Source: Acidiferrobacteraceae bacterium
GTDB lineage: Bacteria; Pseudomonadota; Gammaproteobacteria; Arenicellales; UBA868
Direction: 5' to 3'
DNA: 64,000 nt
NCBI GenBank assembly: GCA_002721105.1
Contig: PBJL01000012.1
Location: forward strand, 19,153 to 83,152
Shown: one piece after another, positions 35,822 to 43,920 of the stretch
How the letters are laid out: each line of letters starts with the position of its first letter
Position numbering within the stretch: the first letter of the stretch is position 1
Notes under the pieces: generated by a model
The model's database searches: none
Seen by the model: only the letters and a program-made list of their open reading frames with translations
Told to the model about the DNA's origin: nothing
Made by a program: the position numbers and the translations under genes

Positions 35822-36234
35822 GTGTAATCTAAGTTGCGGAAAACCTCATAACAAAAAAATTTATCACAAGCGGTCGAGCTACTTTCAGTGGATCGTATTT
35901 GAACACTAGATAGTCAAGATATTTCTAGATGCAAATGATAATTTGCACATGAAAGACGGCATCAAAAAATATAGGAAATATCTGCTTACTCCTGTTTCGA
36001 ACGCTAGAATAAAATCTCTATTCAAAATATTGATAAACACTGTGCTAGTTAGGAGTAGTCTCACCTTAATAAGATCTATGTGAAAAACAAGTCAAAATAG
36101 TCCAACATACCGTATCAGAGGGCTCTTATATTTATTTATCAATAAATCTTATTGTAACCATAAATGGCAGGTTTGTGTGCAAAAAAGACATAAATCTTGG
36201 CTTTTAAGACTCAAAACGAAGTGTGCAAGCAAGC
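35822..36234. other. 413-nt intergenic region upstream of the kor operon
   Basis: AT-rich, with no supported gene on either strand. It contains a short hyphenated palindrome ATTTAT-CA-ATAAAT (36134-36147). It must carry the promoter of the leftward three-gene oxidoreductase operon and the 3' end of the MFS transcript; I could not pick convincing promoter boxes. Confidence 0.5.
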
Positions 36235-37407
36235 TTAGTCACGGTCTGAAATTGTATTCTCTATGTAGCGTATCCCATAAAGAATCGTTAAAACTAACAC
36301 CAACATAAATAGAAAAAACATGGCTAAAAAGATACTAGGCAGGCCGAACCAATCTGCTACTAAGCCTTCGATTGGCGGAGCTAGCATAAATGAACCAAAG
36401 GAAAACAATGAAATAATTGCTATCGCGACCGGTGTTTCGATACTAGAACTTTTCCCCGCTTGGCTATACGCAACTGGAACCAGATTAGACACACCCAAGC
36501 CTGCCAAACCAAAACCAATAATTGAAGACCAAAATCCAGGGTATTGATATAAGATGAAAGTAGCAATAATGCCCATTACTAATTGAATACACAAGAATTT
36601 TTTTAAGCCCAAAAGATCACCGACTCTATCGCCAATAAGCCGCCCGACAACCATAAAAATATTAAATACAACTACACCCAAACCAACCCGAAATCCACGA
36701 ACCTTGACGACGTCTTGCATGTAAAGAGCCGACCATGAGTCAACCGCGCCCTCCAAAAGAGAGCCAGAAACTGCAAGAACTACGAGTATTAGAATGATTC
36801 TTGGCCAACGAAAAAAAATAGAGTTTCGGGCTGGCGTTTCACCATCAACTCGATCCTCTATCAGATAGCGGGAAAAAAATAACCCAAAGGGTAATAATAC
36901 GATAGCAAGACCGAGAAAATGTCTAGAAAGACTTATATTTAGCTCAACAATGCCGCTCGCAAACAATGTACCAGTCAGCAGGCCAAGACTAAAGAAAGCA
37001 TGAAAACCAGACATCATAGATCTTTTATGAATTGCTTCCAGATTAGAAGCTTGGGCATTCATAGCTACCTCTGTAAGACCATACGCTATTCCAGTAATCA
37101 GGCTAAGCAACATAAGAACCGGCAAGTCACGAGCAAATCCGGTTGCGGCAAATCCGATAGCAATAATCCATGCCGACCAAGAAATAGCTCGCTTGGTAGT
37201 TAATAGACGGATTACCGAACTCGATATAATCATCATCAGAATAGCCCCTACAGCAAACGCCATTCCATTCAATCCCATGCCACTATAACCTGTATCCACC
37301 TGATTTTTGATATCAGGAATTCTGATAGTCCAATTGCCTACATAAAACGCTAGCACAAAAAAAATCGCACGACATGCTATTAAATTAGTCATAGCCAACG
37401 ATGTCAC
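36235..37407 (-). CDS. MFS transporter, YbjJ-like
   Basis: 390-residue membrane protein with about twelve helices. The N-terminal NWTIRIPDIKNQ and the GLTEVAMNAQASNLE segment resemble the YbjJ/FucP-like branch of the MFS. A second-half motif DRVGDLLGLKK fits the intracellular loop position. The start is GTG 37407 or ATG 37392 (MTNLIAC); neither has a strong ribosome-binding site. Substrate unknown. It stands alone between long intergenic regions. Confidence 0.82.
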   Translation of the reverse strand: MTSLAMTNLIACRAIFFVLAFYVGNWTIRIPDIKNQVDTGYSGMGLNGMAFAVGAILMMIISSSVIRLLTTKRAISWSAWIIAIGFAATGFARDLPVLMLLSLITGIAYGLTEVAMNAQASNLEAIHKRSMMSGFHAFFSLGLLTGTLFASGIVELNISLSRHFLGLAIVLLPFGLFFSRYLIEDRVDGETPARNSIFFRWPRIILILVVLAVSGSLLEGAVDSWSALYMQDVVKVRGFRVGLGVVVFNIFMVVGRLIGDRVGDLLGLKKFLCIQLVMGIIATFILYQYPGFWSSIIGFGLAGLGVSNLVPVAYSQAGKSSSIETPVAIAIISLFSFGSFMLAPPIEGLVADWFGLPSIFLAMFFLFMLVLVLTILYGIRYIENTISDRD

Positions 37408-37920
37408 AGAATGGTCTAAAGAATGCAGCTCTTCGGTTCATAATATCACTTACGAATGCGCGCTTTGTTGGCAATATACCAAATATCCTGAATGCCAACT
37501 AATCGAAAACATAAACATAGATCCGAGAAATATATGTGTTCTTCGTTTCAGAGGATTAGCGGTTATTGCATAACGACTGACAATCTCGTCTGTGGTTTTA
37601 ATATGATCGCTCATGGTGGATTACCGTCACTTAACTAAGGTCAAGCTACTTTTATTTAAAAACATAAAGGATGCCTTTTTAAATCTAAAACATCTCCATC
37701 ATTTTTTTCTTTCTTGGCTCACACAAAAAACCAAATTAATTAGAATACCAATTTCATTTCAACTATATGTTTATCTAAATTTGCAATACGTATAATCAAT
37801 TGATTCAATATACGCCATTATCAGCTTAAACAGGCGACATTCTAACAACAAGTAATAGCTGAGACTATAATCAAAAGTAAACATAAATAGGTGAGGATAA
37901 GCGATAAAGGAGGCTTTCAT
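37408..37920. other. 513-nt low-gene region between MFS and SDR genes
   Basis: Strongly AT-rich. The only coding candidate is a 54-codon leftward frame (37450-37614, listed separately). A rightward frame at 37613-37795 has no ribosome-binding site and a composition unlike a protein. The right end holds the AAAGGAGG ribosome-binding site (37906-37913) of the SDR gene. I see no terminator hairpin or RNA gene. Confidence 0.5.
37450..37614 (-). CDS. Possible small membrane protein, 54 residues
   Basis: ATG to TAA frame starting MSDHIKTTDEIVSRY and containing one hydrophobic stretch (IFLGSMFMFSISW) followed by GYLVYC. Amino-acid composition is protein-like and the N-terminal half is polar, as in small single-span proteins. 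There is no Shine-Dalgarno, which lowers confidence. It lies 42 nt upstream of the leftward MFS gene and could be its leader or a small partner. No family recognised. Confidence 0.3.
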   Translation of the reverse strand: MSDHIKTTDEIVSRYAITANPLKRRTHIFLGSMFMFSISWHSGYLVYCQQSAHS

Positions 37921-38679
37921 ATGCAAGCACCCCTCAAAATAGCAATTGTGACTGGAGCAGGTTCTGGGATTGGACGGGCTACTGCACTAGCGCTTTCTCA
38001 AGAAAATTATACTGTAGTGCTAGCTGGCCGCAATGAGAACTCTCTAACTCGTACTGCAGATCTTTCCAAAGAATGGAATGGTCAAATGGTAGTGTGCTCT
38101 ACTGACATATCTAAACCAGAATCCGTGTCAAAGCTTTTCTCAACTGTATCCAGAGAATTTGGAAGACTTGATCTATTATTTAATAATGCAGGCATAAGTG
38201 CGCCTGCAATACCAGTTGAAGAACTATCTATTGAAGACTGGCAGAAAATCGTAGATGTCAACCTCAATGGAGTTTTTTATTGCACACAACAAGCGTTTCA
38301 AATGATGAAAAAACAATCACCCATCGGAGGTCGTATCATCAATAATGGATCTGTCTCATCACAAGCGCCAAGACCTAATTCAATACCGTACACAGCAACC
38401 AAACATGCAGTCACCGGCCTCACTCGCGCGACAGCCCTCGATGGTCGAAAATATAGAATTGCATGTGGACAAATTGATGTCGGAAATGCTGAAACATCAA
38501 TGACGGCTAGAATGAAAACAGGGGTCGTGCAATCGGATCATACTATTAAAAAAGAGCCGACTATGTCGGTAGATAATGTTGCAAAGGCGGTTATTCAAAT
38601 GGCAAACTTACCTCTTGATACAAATATTCTTTTTATGACAATCATGGCTACCAATATGCCTCTTGTTGGACGCGGATAA
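37921..38679 (+). CDS. Short-chain dehydrogenase/reductase
   Basis: Classical SDR, 252 residues. Cofactor motif TGAGSGIG near the N-terminus, NNAG after the fourth strand, and the catalytic Ser (NGSVSSQ), Tyr and Lys (YTATK). ATG 37921 is chosen over an upstream GTG at 37891 because a perfect AAAGGAGG ends 7 nt before it. The following gene on the same strand is a putative 2OG-Fe(II) oxygenase, 81 nt away. Substrate unknown. Confidence 0.9.
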   Translation: MQAPLKIAIVTGAGSGIGRATALALSQENYTVVLAGRNENSLTRTADLSKEWNGQMVVCSTDISKPESVSKLFSTVSREFGRLDLLFNNAGISAPAIPVEELSIEDWQKIVDVNLNGVFYCTQQAFQMMKKQSPIGGRIINNGSVSSQAPRPNSIPYTATKHAVTGLTRATALDGRKYRIACGQIDVGNAETSMTARMKTGVVQSDHTIKKEPTMSVDNVAKAVIQMANLPLDTNILFMTIMATNMPLVGRG

Positions 38680-38760
38680 TAAATTATACATATACCGAAA
38701 AACCTAACAGATCAACAAGCACTAATCTCTTAGTTCTAATTTTTCTAAGTAGATAATCGT

Positions 38761-39372
38761 ATGCCCAAGAATCTAACCTGCCTTGATTTGAAAAGTTTTA
38801 CCCTAGCTCTTGAGCAATTAGTCGAGCTCAAATCGATTGGCATCAAGTGCCTTGATGATAAGAATATGAGAAATCTCGTCTCAATTGTTGACAGTCTACC
38901 GCGTCGGTCCGCTCACCCTATTGTCGGTAACAAAAAAACACCCGTCTATCAAGATTTTGATCTTTGCTATAACATTCCTAAAGATAATCTTCTTTGGTGT
39001 ATTGCAAAAGAAATAGAAGCGTACGTAAAAATTGGTATGCGTGACTTGGGGTTAATCGGGCACGAGGTTTTTCAATTTAACGATATTATCGCACAATATT
39101 ACTCTCCGGAATCGAGGGGGATTACACCACATCGAGACAATATTCGTTACAGATTTGTAATAGGTATCCTTATTTTAAGCGGGGATGGTAATTTCAATAT
39201 CTGCGATACACGGGATGGTACAGACGCTAAAGAAATTCCTGCAGAGGCTGGTGATTTAATTCTAATGGCTGGTTCAAATCTAGCCGGACACAAGCTTGGA
39301 CCAATGCATTTTATGGAAAATGTAACAAAAAAAAGGAGAACCGTTGGGTTCCGCTATGATTCAGCAGATTAA
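38761..39372 (+). CDS. Putative 2-oxoglutarate/Fe(II)-dependent dioxygenase
   Basis: 203 residues without a name I can assign. The facial triad of 2OG-Fe(II) enzymes is recognisable: H124 and D126 in TPHRDN, H183 in GPMHFMENV, then basic residues KKRRTVGFRY to bind 2-oxoglutarate. The core motif QYYSPESRGITPHRD recalls AlkB- and prolyl-hydroxylase-like folds. The N-terminal 60 residues look helical and match nothing I know. No strong ribosome-binding site precedes the ATG. Function (hydroxylation or demethylation) unknown. Confidence 0.6.
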   Translation: MPKNLTCLDLKSFTLALEQLVELKSIGIKCLDDKNMRNLVSIVDSLPRRSAHPIVGNKKTPVYQDFDLCYNIPKDNLLWCIAKEIEAYVKIGMRDLGLIGHEVFQFNDIIAQYYSPESRGITPHRDNIRYRFVIGILILSGDGNFNICDTRDGTDAKEIPAEAGDLILMAGSNLAGHKLGPMHFMENVTKKRRTVGFRYDSAD

Positions 39373-39421
39373 CAGATCTAAGCTGAACAAACTCTATCTT
39401 TAATCCAAAATAATCCTAGCA

Positions 39422-41995
39422 TTAAGTACTGCTCGCTTTTAAGTTGGAGCCAGAAGACCCTTGAGAAGGTGGATTAGCTAACCTACTAAATCGTGCAAGT
39501 AACGCTGGCAGACAAAAAAGGCAAGCTGCCATTGCTAGTAGAACCATTGCAATCATTACTTTACTAAACATCGTGAACATCGGCATAATTGATAACATTA
39601 ACACGCTAAATCCAAGAATATCCGTGATTCCACTTGCAAAAAGTGCGAGGCCAGTATGACTCATCATTTGCTTAACCCAAGCCTCAAGACCACCATTCGG
39701 ATTTCGCAAACGTTGCTCTCGAATTCCCTGAGTCACATGAATAGCAAAATCAAGTCCCAAACCAATAGCTAGGGACGCAACCTGAAGAGTTACCAAGTTT
39801 AAACTAGCTCCAAAAATATTCATCCCTGCGTTAAGCCATAGAGATACAGCTACCACTGGTGCAATTGTTAAAACCGACAACCAAACATCTCTTAAAACAA
39901 GAATCAAGACAATTAGACAGGCTACGATAGCAAGATATATGCTGGATTGAAATGAGTCAGTCATAGCGTTTACATAAACAAAACGTCTAAATGAATTACC
40001 CGTCAATGTGGCAGTTACGTCATCTTCGCTATCCAAATATGTTTCAAGTATTTCTTCTAAATCTGTTTTAAATGCTCCCATCCAGACCCAATCTTCTGCT
40101 TTCTCCACTTTAATGGGGAGACTAAGCATAGAGAGTCGACCGGTCTCGGCATCAATATGTGCTATAGCTTTTACGAGGCGTGCTGAAGTATAAGATCGAA
40201 TATTATCAGGATCAGTGACGCCAGACCTCTGAATATCTTTTAGAATTGACCGTATATCAGCAGAATTTTTGGGAATTAGTGTGGCTGAATCAATGTTCTT
40301 TGACCGAAAGCCCGGCCCCCCGTTACTAACTGACTTAACCTGCCACTGAACTAAATCAACTATAGTGGGATCACCATAGGTCCAATCCCTTGAACGAATT
40401 TCGGTCATCAAACCATCCAAAGCAATTAACGTATCAAAATCAGCCAAATCTCCATCCTGCCCTGCCTCAACTAATATAATTCCAGGCTCTCCTTGATTCG
40501 ACTGATCGAACAGCTCATCAGCAATATCAATAGATCGAACCATCCGGGAATTGGAATCAAGGTAGTCATGTACATCGAAATCAGTCCCTGGTTGCCCGAT
40601 GATCCAAGCAATAGCTGTTATCAAGATCGGAATTAAAATAAAAAAAAGTGGACGTCGCACCTGGAATACTCCAAATTTTCCTAACTTTGTCGCTAAAGTT
40701 GCTTTGTAATCATACGTGCTGACCTTCATTCCAGAACGTAATACAACGGCAAAAATACCTAAAAGAAGGTAGCCTTCAAATATATATATGACAGCCAATC
40801 GACCCCACTCAGCAAGATCTTGAATAGACGAAAAAGCAGCTGTTCCGAAAGCTACCATAGTAGTTATCGTAGCCAAACCTAATGCCGGCCGCAAAGCTTT
40901 AATACTAGCCCACCCTGCTAAAAGCCTCGCCACATTGGTAGCACCAGTTTCTGTTGCTAATTTGCGCCACCGATGCAGGCCATGGAATGAAAAGTCCACT
41001 CCAAGAGCTAATAATAATATTGGTAACATGGACGAGACTTGAGTGCGTGGATAACCTAACCATTCTTGCGTCCCAAACATCCATATCATCAAAAGACCCA
41101 ATCCTAACCCCGCGGATAACACATCTCGCCAATCTCTAAAAAATAACCCAATAACAATAATCATAAGAAGGAAAGACACGCCGACCAAAGGCAATGTTTG
41201 ATTGACCTCATCATTAACTTCACTATCTAAGCCTAAGAATGACCAGACATGTACACTTTCCCCCGTGCCGGTCATAGGGAGCGCATAAATCGCATCGATA
41301 GCTCGCTCCCATACCTCAAAAAAAGGTTTTTCATCACCAGGGGCTTTCGAAAATTCACCAGCTGGACCATACAGACTTTCGGTATCTGCCACTCCCAAAA
41401 TATAAAATGCGCTAGCTCTCCAAGAGCCATCCGGATTTTTTTTTAGGCCAGACACAAAGGTCTGATAAGGATTTTGTCCGTTGTCAGCCTCAACTTCAAA
41501 CAATCGTGTTAAAAGATCTGTTAGATCTTTATCAGTAGCTTCGTCAAAACGAGCTCCTATCCATCCAATCTGATCACTAACCGGAGATGCTTGATTCATT
41601 ATGCTTCTCACAGTTTCTGCCATACCCCAAGGACCACGGACCTCTTTTTGTACCATCCAATAATATCGAGAGACAAAATGTTTACTGATATTGCTATCCG
41701 CCATAACAAGATCATAACGGCGTACAAGTTCTCGCAGAACTGGCAGCGCAAGAACATTTGCTTCAACATTTGAATCTAGTGGCCCTACGAATAATGGCAC
41801 ATCACGACCAAGCGGAGGCATCAACGTATCGGCACGTTCTCCAGCATTCCAAACTGGGTCATTCTCCAGAGTAAACGCTGGACGACTTTTTTCATTCGAC
41901 CCAAAAATGAACCCTGCGCCCATAAAAATAGACACAATAAAGAAAAAAAATAGGACTGCGTAGCGTTGTATGCGCAAACGACTCAATTCACTCAT
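39422..41995 (-). CDS. RND/MMPL-superfamily exporter
   Basis: 857-residue inner-membrane protein built as two similar halves, each with one helix, a large periplasmic loop and a five-helix bundle. The first loop spans about residues 35-265 and the second about 455-660. GVDFSFHGLHRW in the first half and GLGLDFAIHVTQGIRE in the second are the helix-4 motifs with the Asp used for proton coupling. It belongs to the predicted-exporter branch (MMPL/HpnN-like) thought to move lipids. No membrane-fusion or outer-membrane partner is adjacent. It is monocistronic, with a tandem repeat about 160 nt upstream. Confidence 0.88.
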   Translation of the reverse strand: MSELSRLRIQRYAVLFFFFIVSIFMGAGFIFGSNEKSRPAFTLENDPVWNAGERADTLMPPLGRDVPLFVGPLDSNVEANVLALPVLRELVRRYDLVMADSNISKHFVSRYYWMVQKEVRGPWGMAETVRSIMNQASPVSDQIGWIGARFDEATDKDLTDLLTRLFEVEADNGQNPYQTFVSGLKKNPDGSWRASAFYILGVADTESLYGPAGEFSKAPGDEKPFFEVWERAIDAIYALPMTGTGESVHVWSFLGLDSEVNDEVNQTLPLVGVSFLLMIIVIGLFFRDWRDVLSAGLGLGLLMIWMFGTQEWLGYPRTQVSSMLPILLLALGVDFSFHGLHRWRKLATETGATNVARLLAGWASIKALRPALGLATITTMVAFGTAAFSSIQDLAEWGRLAVIYIFEGYLLLGIFAVVLRSGMKVSTYDYKATLATKLGKFGVFQVRRPLFFILIPILITAIAWIIGQPGTDFDVHDYLDSNSRMVRSIDIADELFDQSNQGEPGIILVEAGQDGDLADFDTLIALDGLMTEIRSRDWTYGDPTIVDLVQWQVKSVSNGGPGFRSKNIDSATLIPKNSADIRSILKDIQRSGVTDPDNIRSYTSARLVKAIAHIDAETGRLSMLSLPIKVEKAEDWVWMGAFKTDLEEILETYLDSEDDVTATLTGNSFRRFVYVNAMTDSFQSSIYLAIVACLIVLILVLRDVWLSVLTIAPVVAVSLWLNAGMNIFGASLNLVTLQVASLAIGLGLDFAIHVTQGIREQRLRNPNGGLEAWVKQMMSHTGLALFASGITDILGFSVLMLSIMPMFTMFSKVMIAMVLLAMAACLFCLPALLARFSRLANPPSQGSSGSNLKASST

Positions 41996-42157
41996 AAACT
42001 ACCTATAAAAATCGACTATTAAAAAATTTATCGAAAGTAAAGCTTAGTGGCAACCAAAGAGAAGCAATAAGAGATCACATTACAAAGGTCTAAGTCACTC
42101 CAACTTACCGGTCATGACTACAACGTAGCCCATCTAACTCACAAATTATATTTATAT

Positions 42158-42179
42158 CAGATGTGAATCAGATGTGAAT
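42158..42179. repeat. Two adjacent copies of an 11-bp direct repeat
   Basis: CAGATGTGAAT occurs twice with no spacer (42158-42168 and 42169-42179). The 11-bp period places both copies on the same helix face. It lies between the hyuB stop and the RND gene start, so it would be upstream of the RND gene. It could be a tandem binding site or a chance slippage duplication. Confidence 0.6.
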
Positions 42180-42240
42180 CTAAGAGCAATTCTCTCAATA
42201 TGTAGGTTACATTTCTAAAATTTTTGGACCATAATCCAAA

Positions 42241-43917
42241 CTAGTCCTCATGATATCCGTAAATTTCTCGTGCCGCCTCAATTGACACAAATCCATCAAG
42301 CACATCTTGCTTGACGCGTTTAGAATCACGTAATTTAGGATCGCCATAACCGCCACCGCCTGCTGTTAATACCAAAATACGGTCACCAGAAACAACGTCT
42401 GTTCTTTTCGTGCTCATCCGCATTTCTTTACCCGTGCCAGGAAAGGCGATAATTATATTCGCCTCAGGTTCACGACCCCCTTTTAGTGCCCATGGTCGCG
42501 ATTTTGATTTTTTCATTACAGTTAAAAACTCTCCGTCACTGACAAATCGAATATCTCGACTTAAACCAAGGCCGCCCCGATTTTTTCCAGCACCACCCGA
42601 ATCAGTTCTTAACTCCACTTTTTCGAAAAACATCCCGGTGTTTGGTTCGAGCACTTCAATCGGTGTATTTCGGCAAATACTCTCAGACAAATGTATTAAT
42701 CCATTAGAGCCATCATGGTATGCAGAAGCGCCCCATCCAATTGAATCGTTATTACTTAAGGCAAAGAATTTACCTGTCTCGGGATGAATACCCAGCATCA
42801 TAAAACCAGGCACATCACCTCCAGAAGAAGCTGAAAGTCGATCGGGGACTGCCTTCGCAAGCGCCTTAAATAATAATTCAAGCGCAACGATACCGGTCCA
42901 AAGCGTGAAAGTTGGAGCGGGATAAACGGCATGAAATAAATTGCCAGGTTCAGCGACTACATCTAATATTCTAGAATGACCTGCATTTGATGGTTCAGAA
43001 GGCGTTGTAAGAGCTTTCAGCACAACCTTGCACATCGCTAAAGTTGTACCAAAAGGCATGTTAACTGGGCCTTTTTGTGTACCGGCTGATCCTGAGAAAT
43101 CAACAATAAACTTACTATCCTTAATTGTAATTGTGACCTTCATAGTGATTGCATGCTCACTTATACCGTCATCATCGATGATATCTGATGCAGTCCAGGT
43201 TCCTTTCGGAAGGTCCTGTAAAGCTTTATTAGTAGCCTTTTCTCCCGAATCAAGTATTTGCTTTATAGCTTTATCAATTATGTGGCTTCCAAATTTACTG
43301 AGTATCTCTTTGATGCGGCGTTCACCAGTTCTTAGGCTCGAAACCATCGCATTAAAATCACCAATAACTACATCTGGCATTCTTGAATTGAAGCGGATTA
43401 ATTCTATGAGCTCCTTATCTATCACCCGATTCTTTACCAGTTTTGTTCCAGGAAATATCAATCCCTCTTGATGCATATCAGTGGAATCAAGTACATATCC
43501 TGGATCTTTAGCTCCGAGATCCATCCAATGTGCTCTGACTAATAGATAACCAAATAACTCATGTTCATTATCAAAAACAGGAGCTGTCAACGTTGCGTCA
43601 TACGAATGAGCCGCATTCCAATAAGGATAATTTGATATGACAACATCACCATCCTCGAATGATTCTTCCCCAAGATATTCCACTAATTTGACGATACTGT
43701 AGTCATTAGCACCCAAAAAGCTTGTTAATCCGGGACCCTCAGCAATTAAATCAAGATTGCGGTCATATATGGAAATGCCAAAATCTAGCACCTCGTAAAT
43801 AACGGGATTGCACGCCGTACGTATCAGTGTTGCACGCATTTCCTCCGCCGCCGAGATAAGATAATTTCGTACGACTTCGACAACTGATGGATCTACATCA
43901 CGATTAATTTGTTTCAA
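42241..43917 (-). CDS. hyuB: Hydantoinase/5-oxoprolinase B-type subunit
   Basis: 558-residue HyuB protein, one half of the ATP-dependent enzymes that open 5-oxoproline, N-methylhydantoin or hydantoin rings, or (in acetone carboxylase relatives) carboxylate ketones. It starts with DPSVVEVVRNYLISAAEEM and contains SNYPYWNAAHSYD, FSGSAGTQKGPVNMPFG and the C-terminal GGGGYGDPK. The start is TTG 43917, directly after the hyuA stop (3-nt gap), with GAAGA upstream; the next Met would remove the conserved N-terminus. Last gene of the six-gene transport operon. Confidence 0.9.
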   Translation of the reverse strand: MKQINRDVDPSVVEVVRNYLISAAEEMRATLIRTACNPVIYEVLDFGISIYDRNLDLIAEGPGLTSFLGANDYSIVKLVEYLGEESFEDGDVVISNYPYWNAAHSYDATLTAPVFDNEHELFGYLLVRAHWMDLGAKDPGYVLDSTDMHQEGLIFPGTKLVKNRVIDKELIELIRFNSRMPDVVIGDFNAMVSSLRTGERRIKEILSKFGSHIIDKAIKQILDSGEKATNKALQDLPKGTWTASDIIDDDGISEHAITMKVTITIKDSKFIVDFSGSAGTQKGPVNMPFGTTLAMCKVVLKALTTPSEPSNAGHSRILDVVAEPGNLFHAVYPAPTFTLWTGIVALELLFKALAKAVPDRLSASSGGDVPGFMMLGIHPETGKFFALSNNDSIGWGASAYHDGSNGLIHLSESICRNTPIEVLEPNTGMFFEKVELRTDSGGAGKNRGGLGLSRDIRFVSDGEFLTVMKKSKSRPWALKGGREPEANIIIAFPGTGKEMRMSTKRTDVVSGDRILVLTAGGGGYGDPKLRDSKRVKQDVLDGFVSIEAAREIYGYHED

Positions 43918-43920
43918 TCT

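Noticed and set aside
36134..36147. AT-rich hyphenated palindrome ATTTAT-CA-ATAAAT as operator
   Set aside because: Such palindromes arise easily in AT-rich sequence, and it is over 300 nt from the nearest start codon it could control.
37613..37795. 60-codon rightward frame in the MFS-SDR gap
   Set aside because: No ribosome-binding site and an Ile/Leu/Phe/Lys-rich composition expected of random AT-rich DNA.
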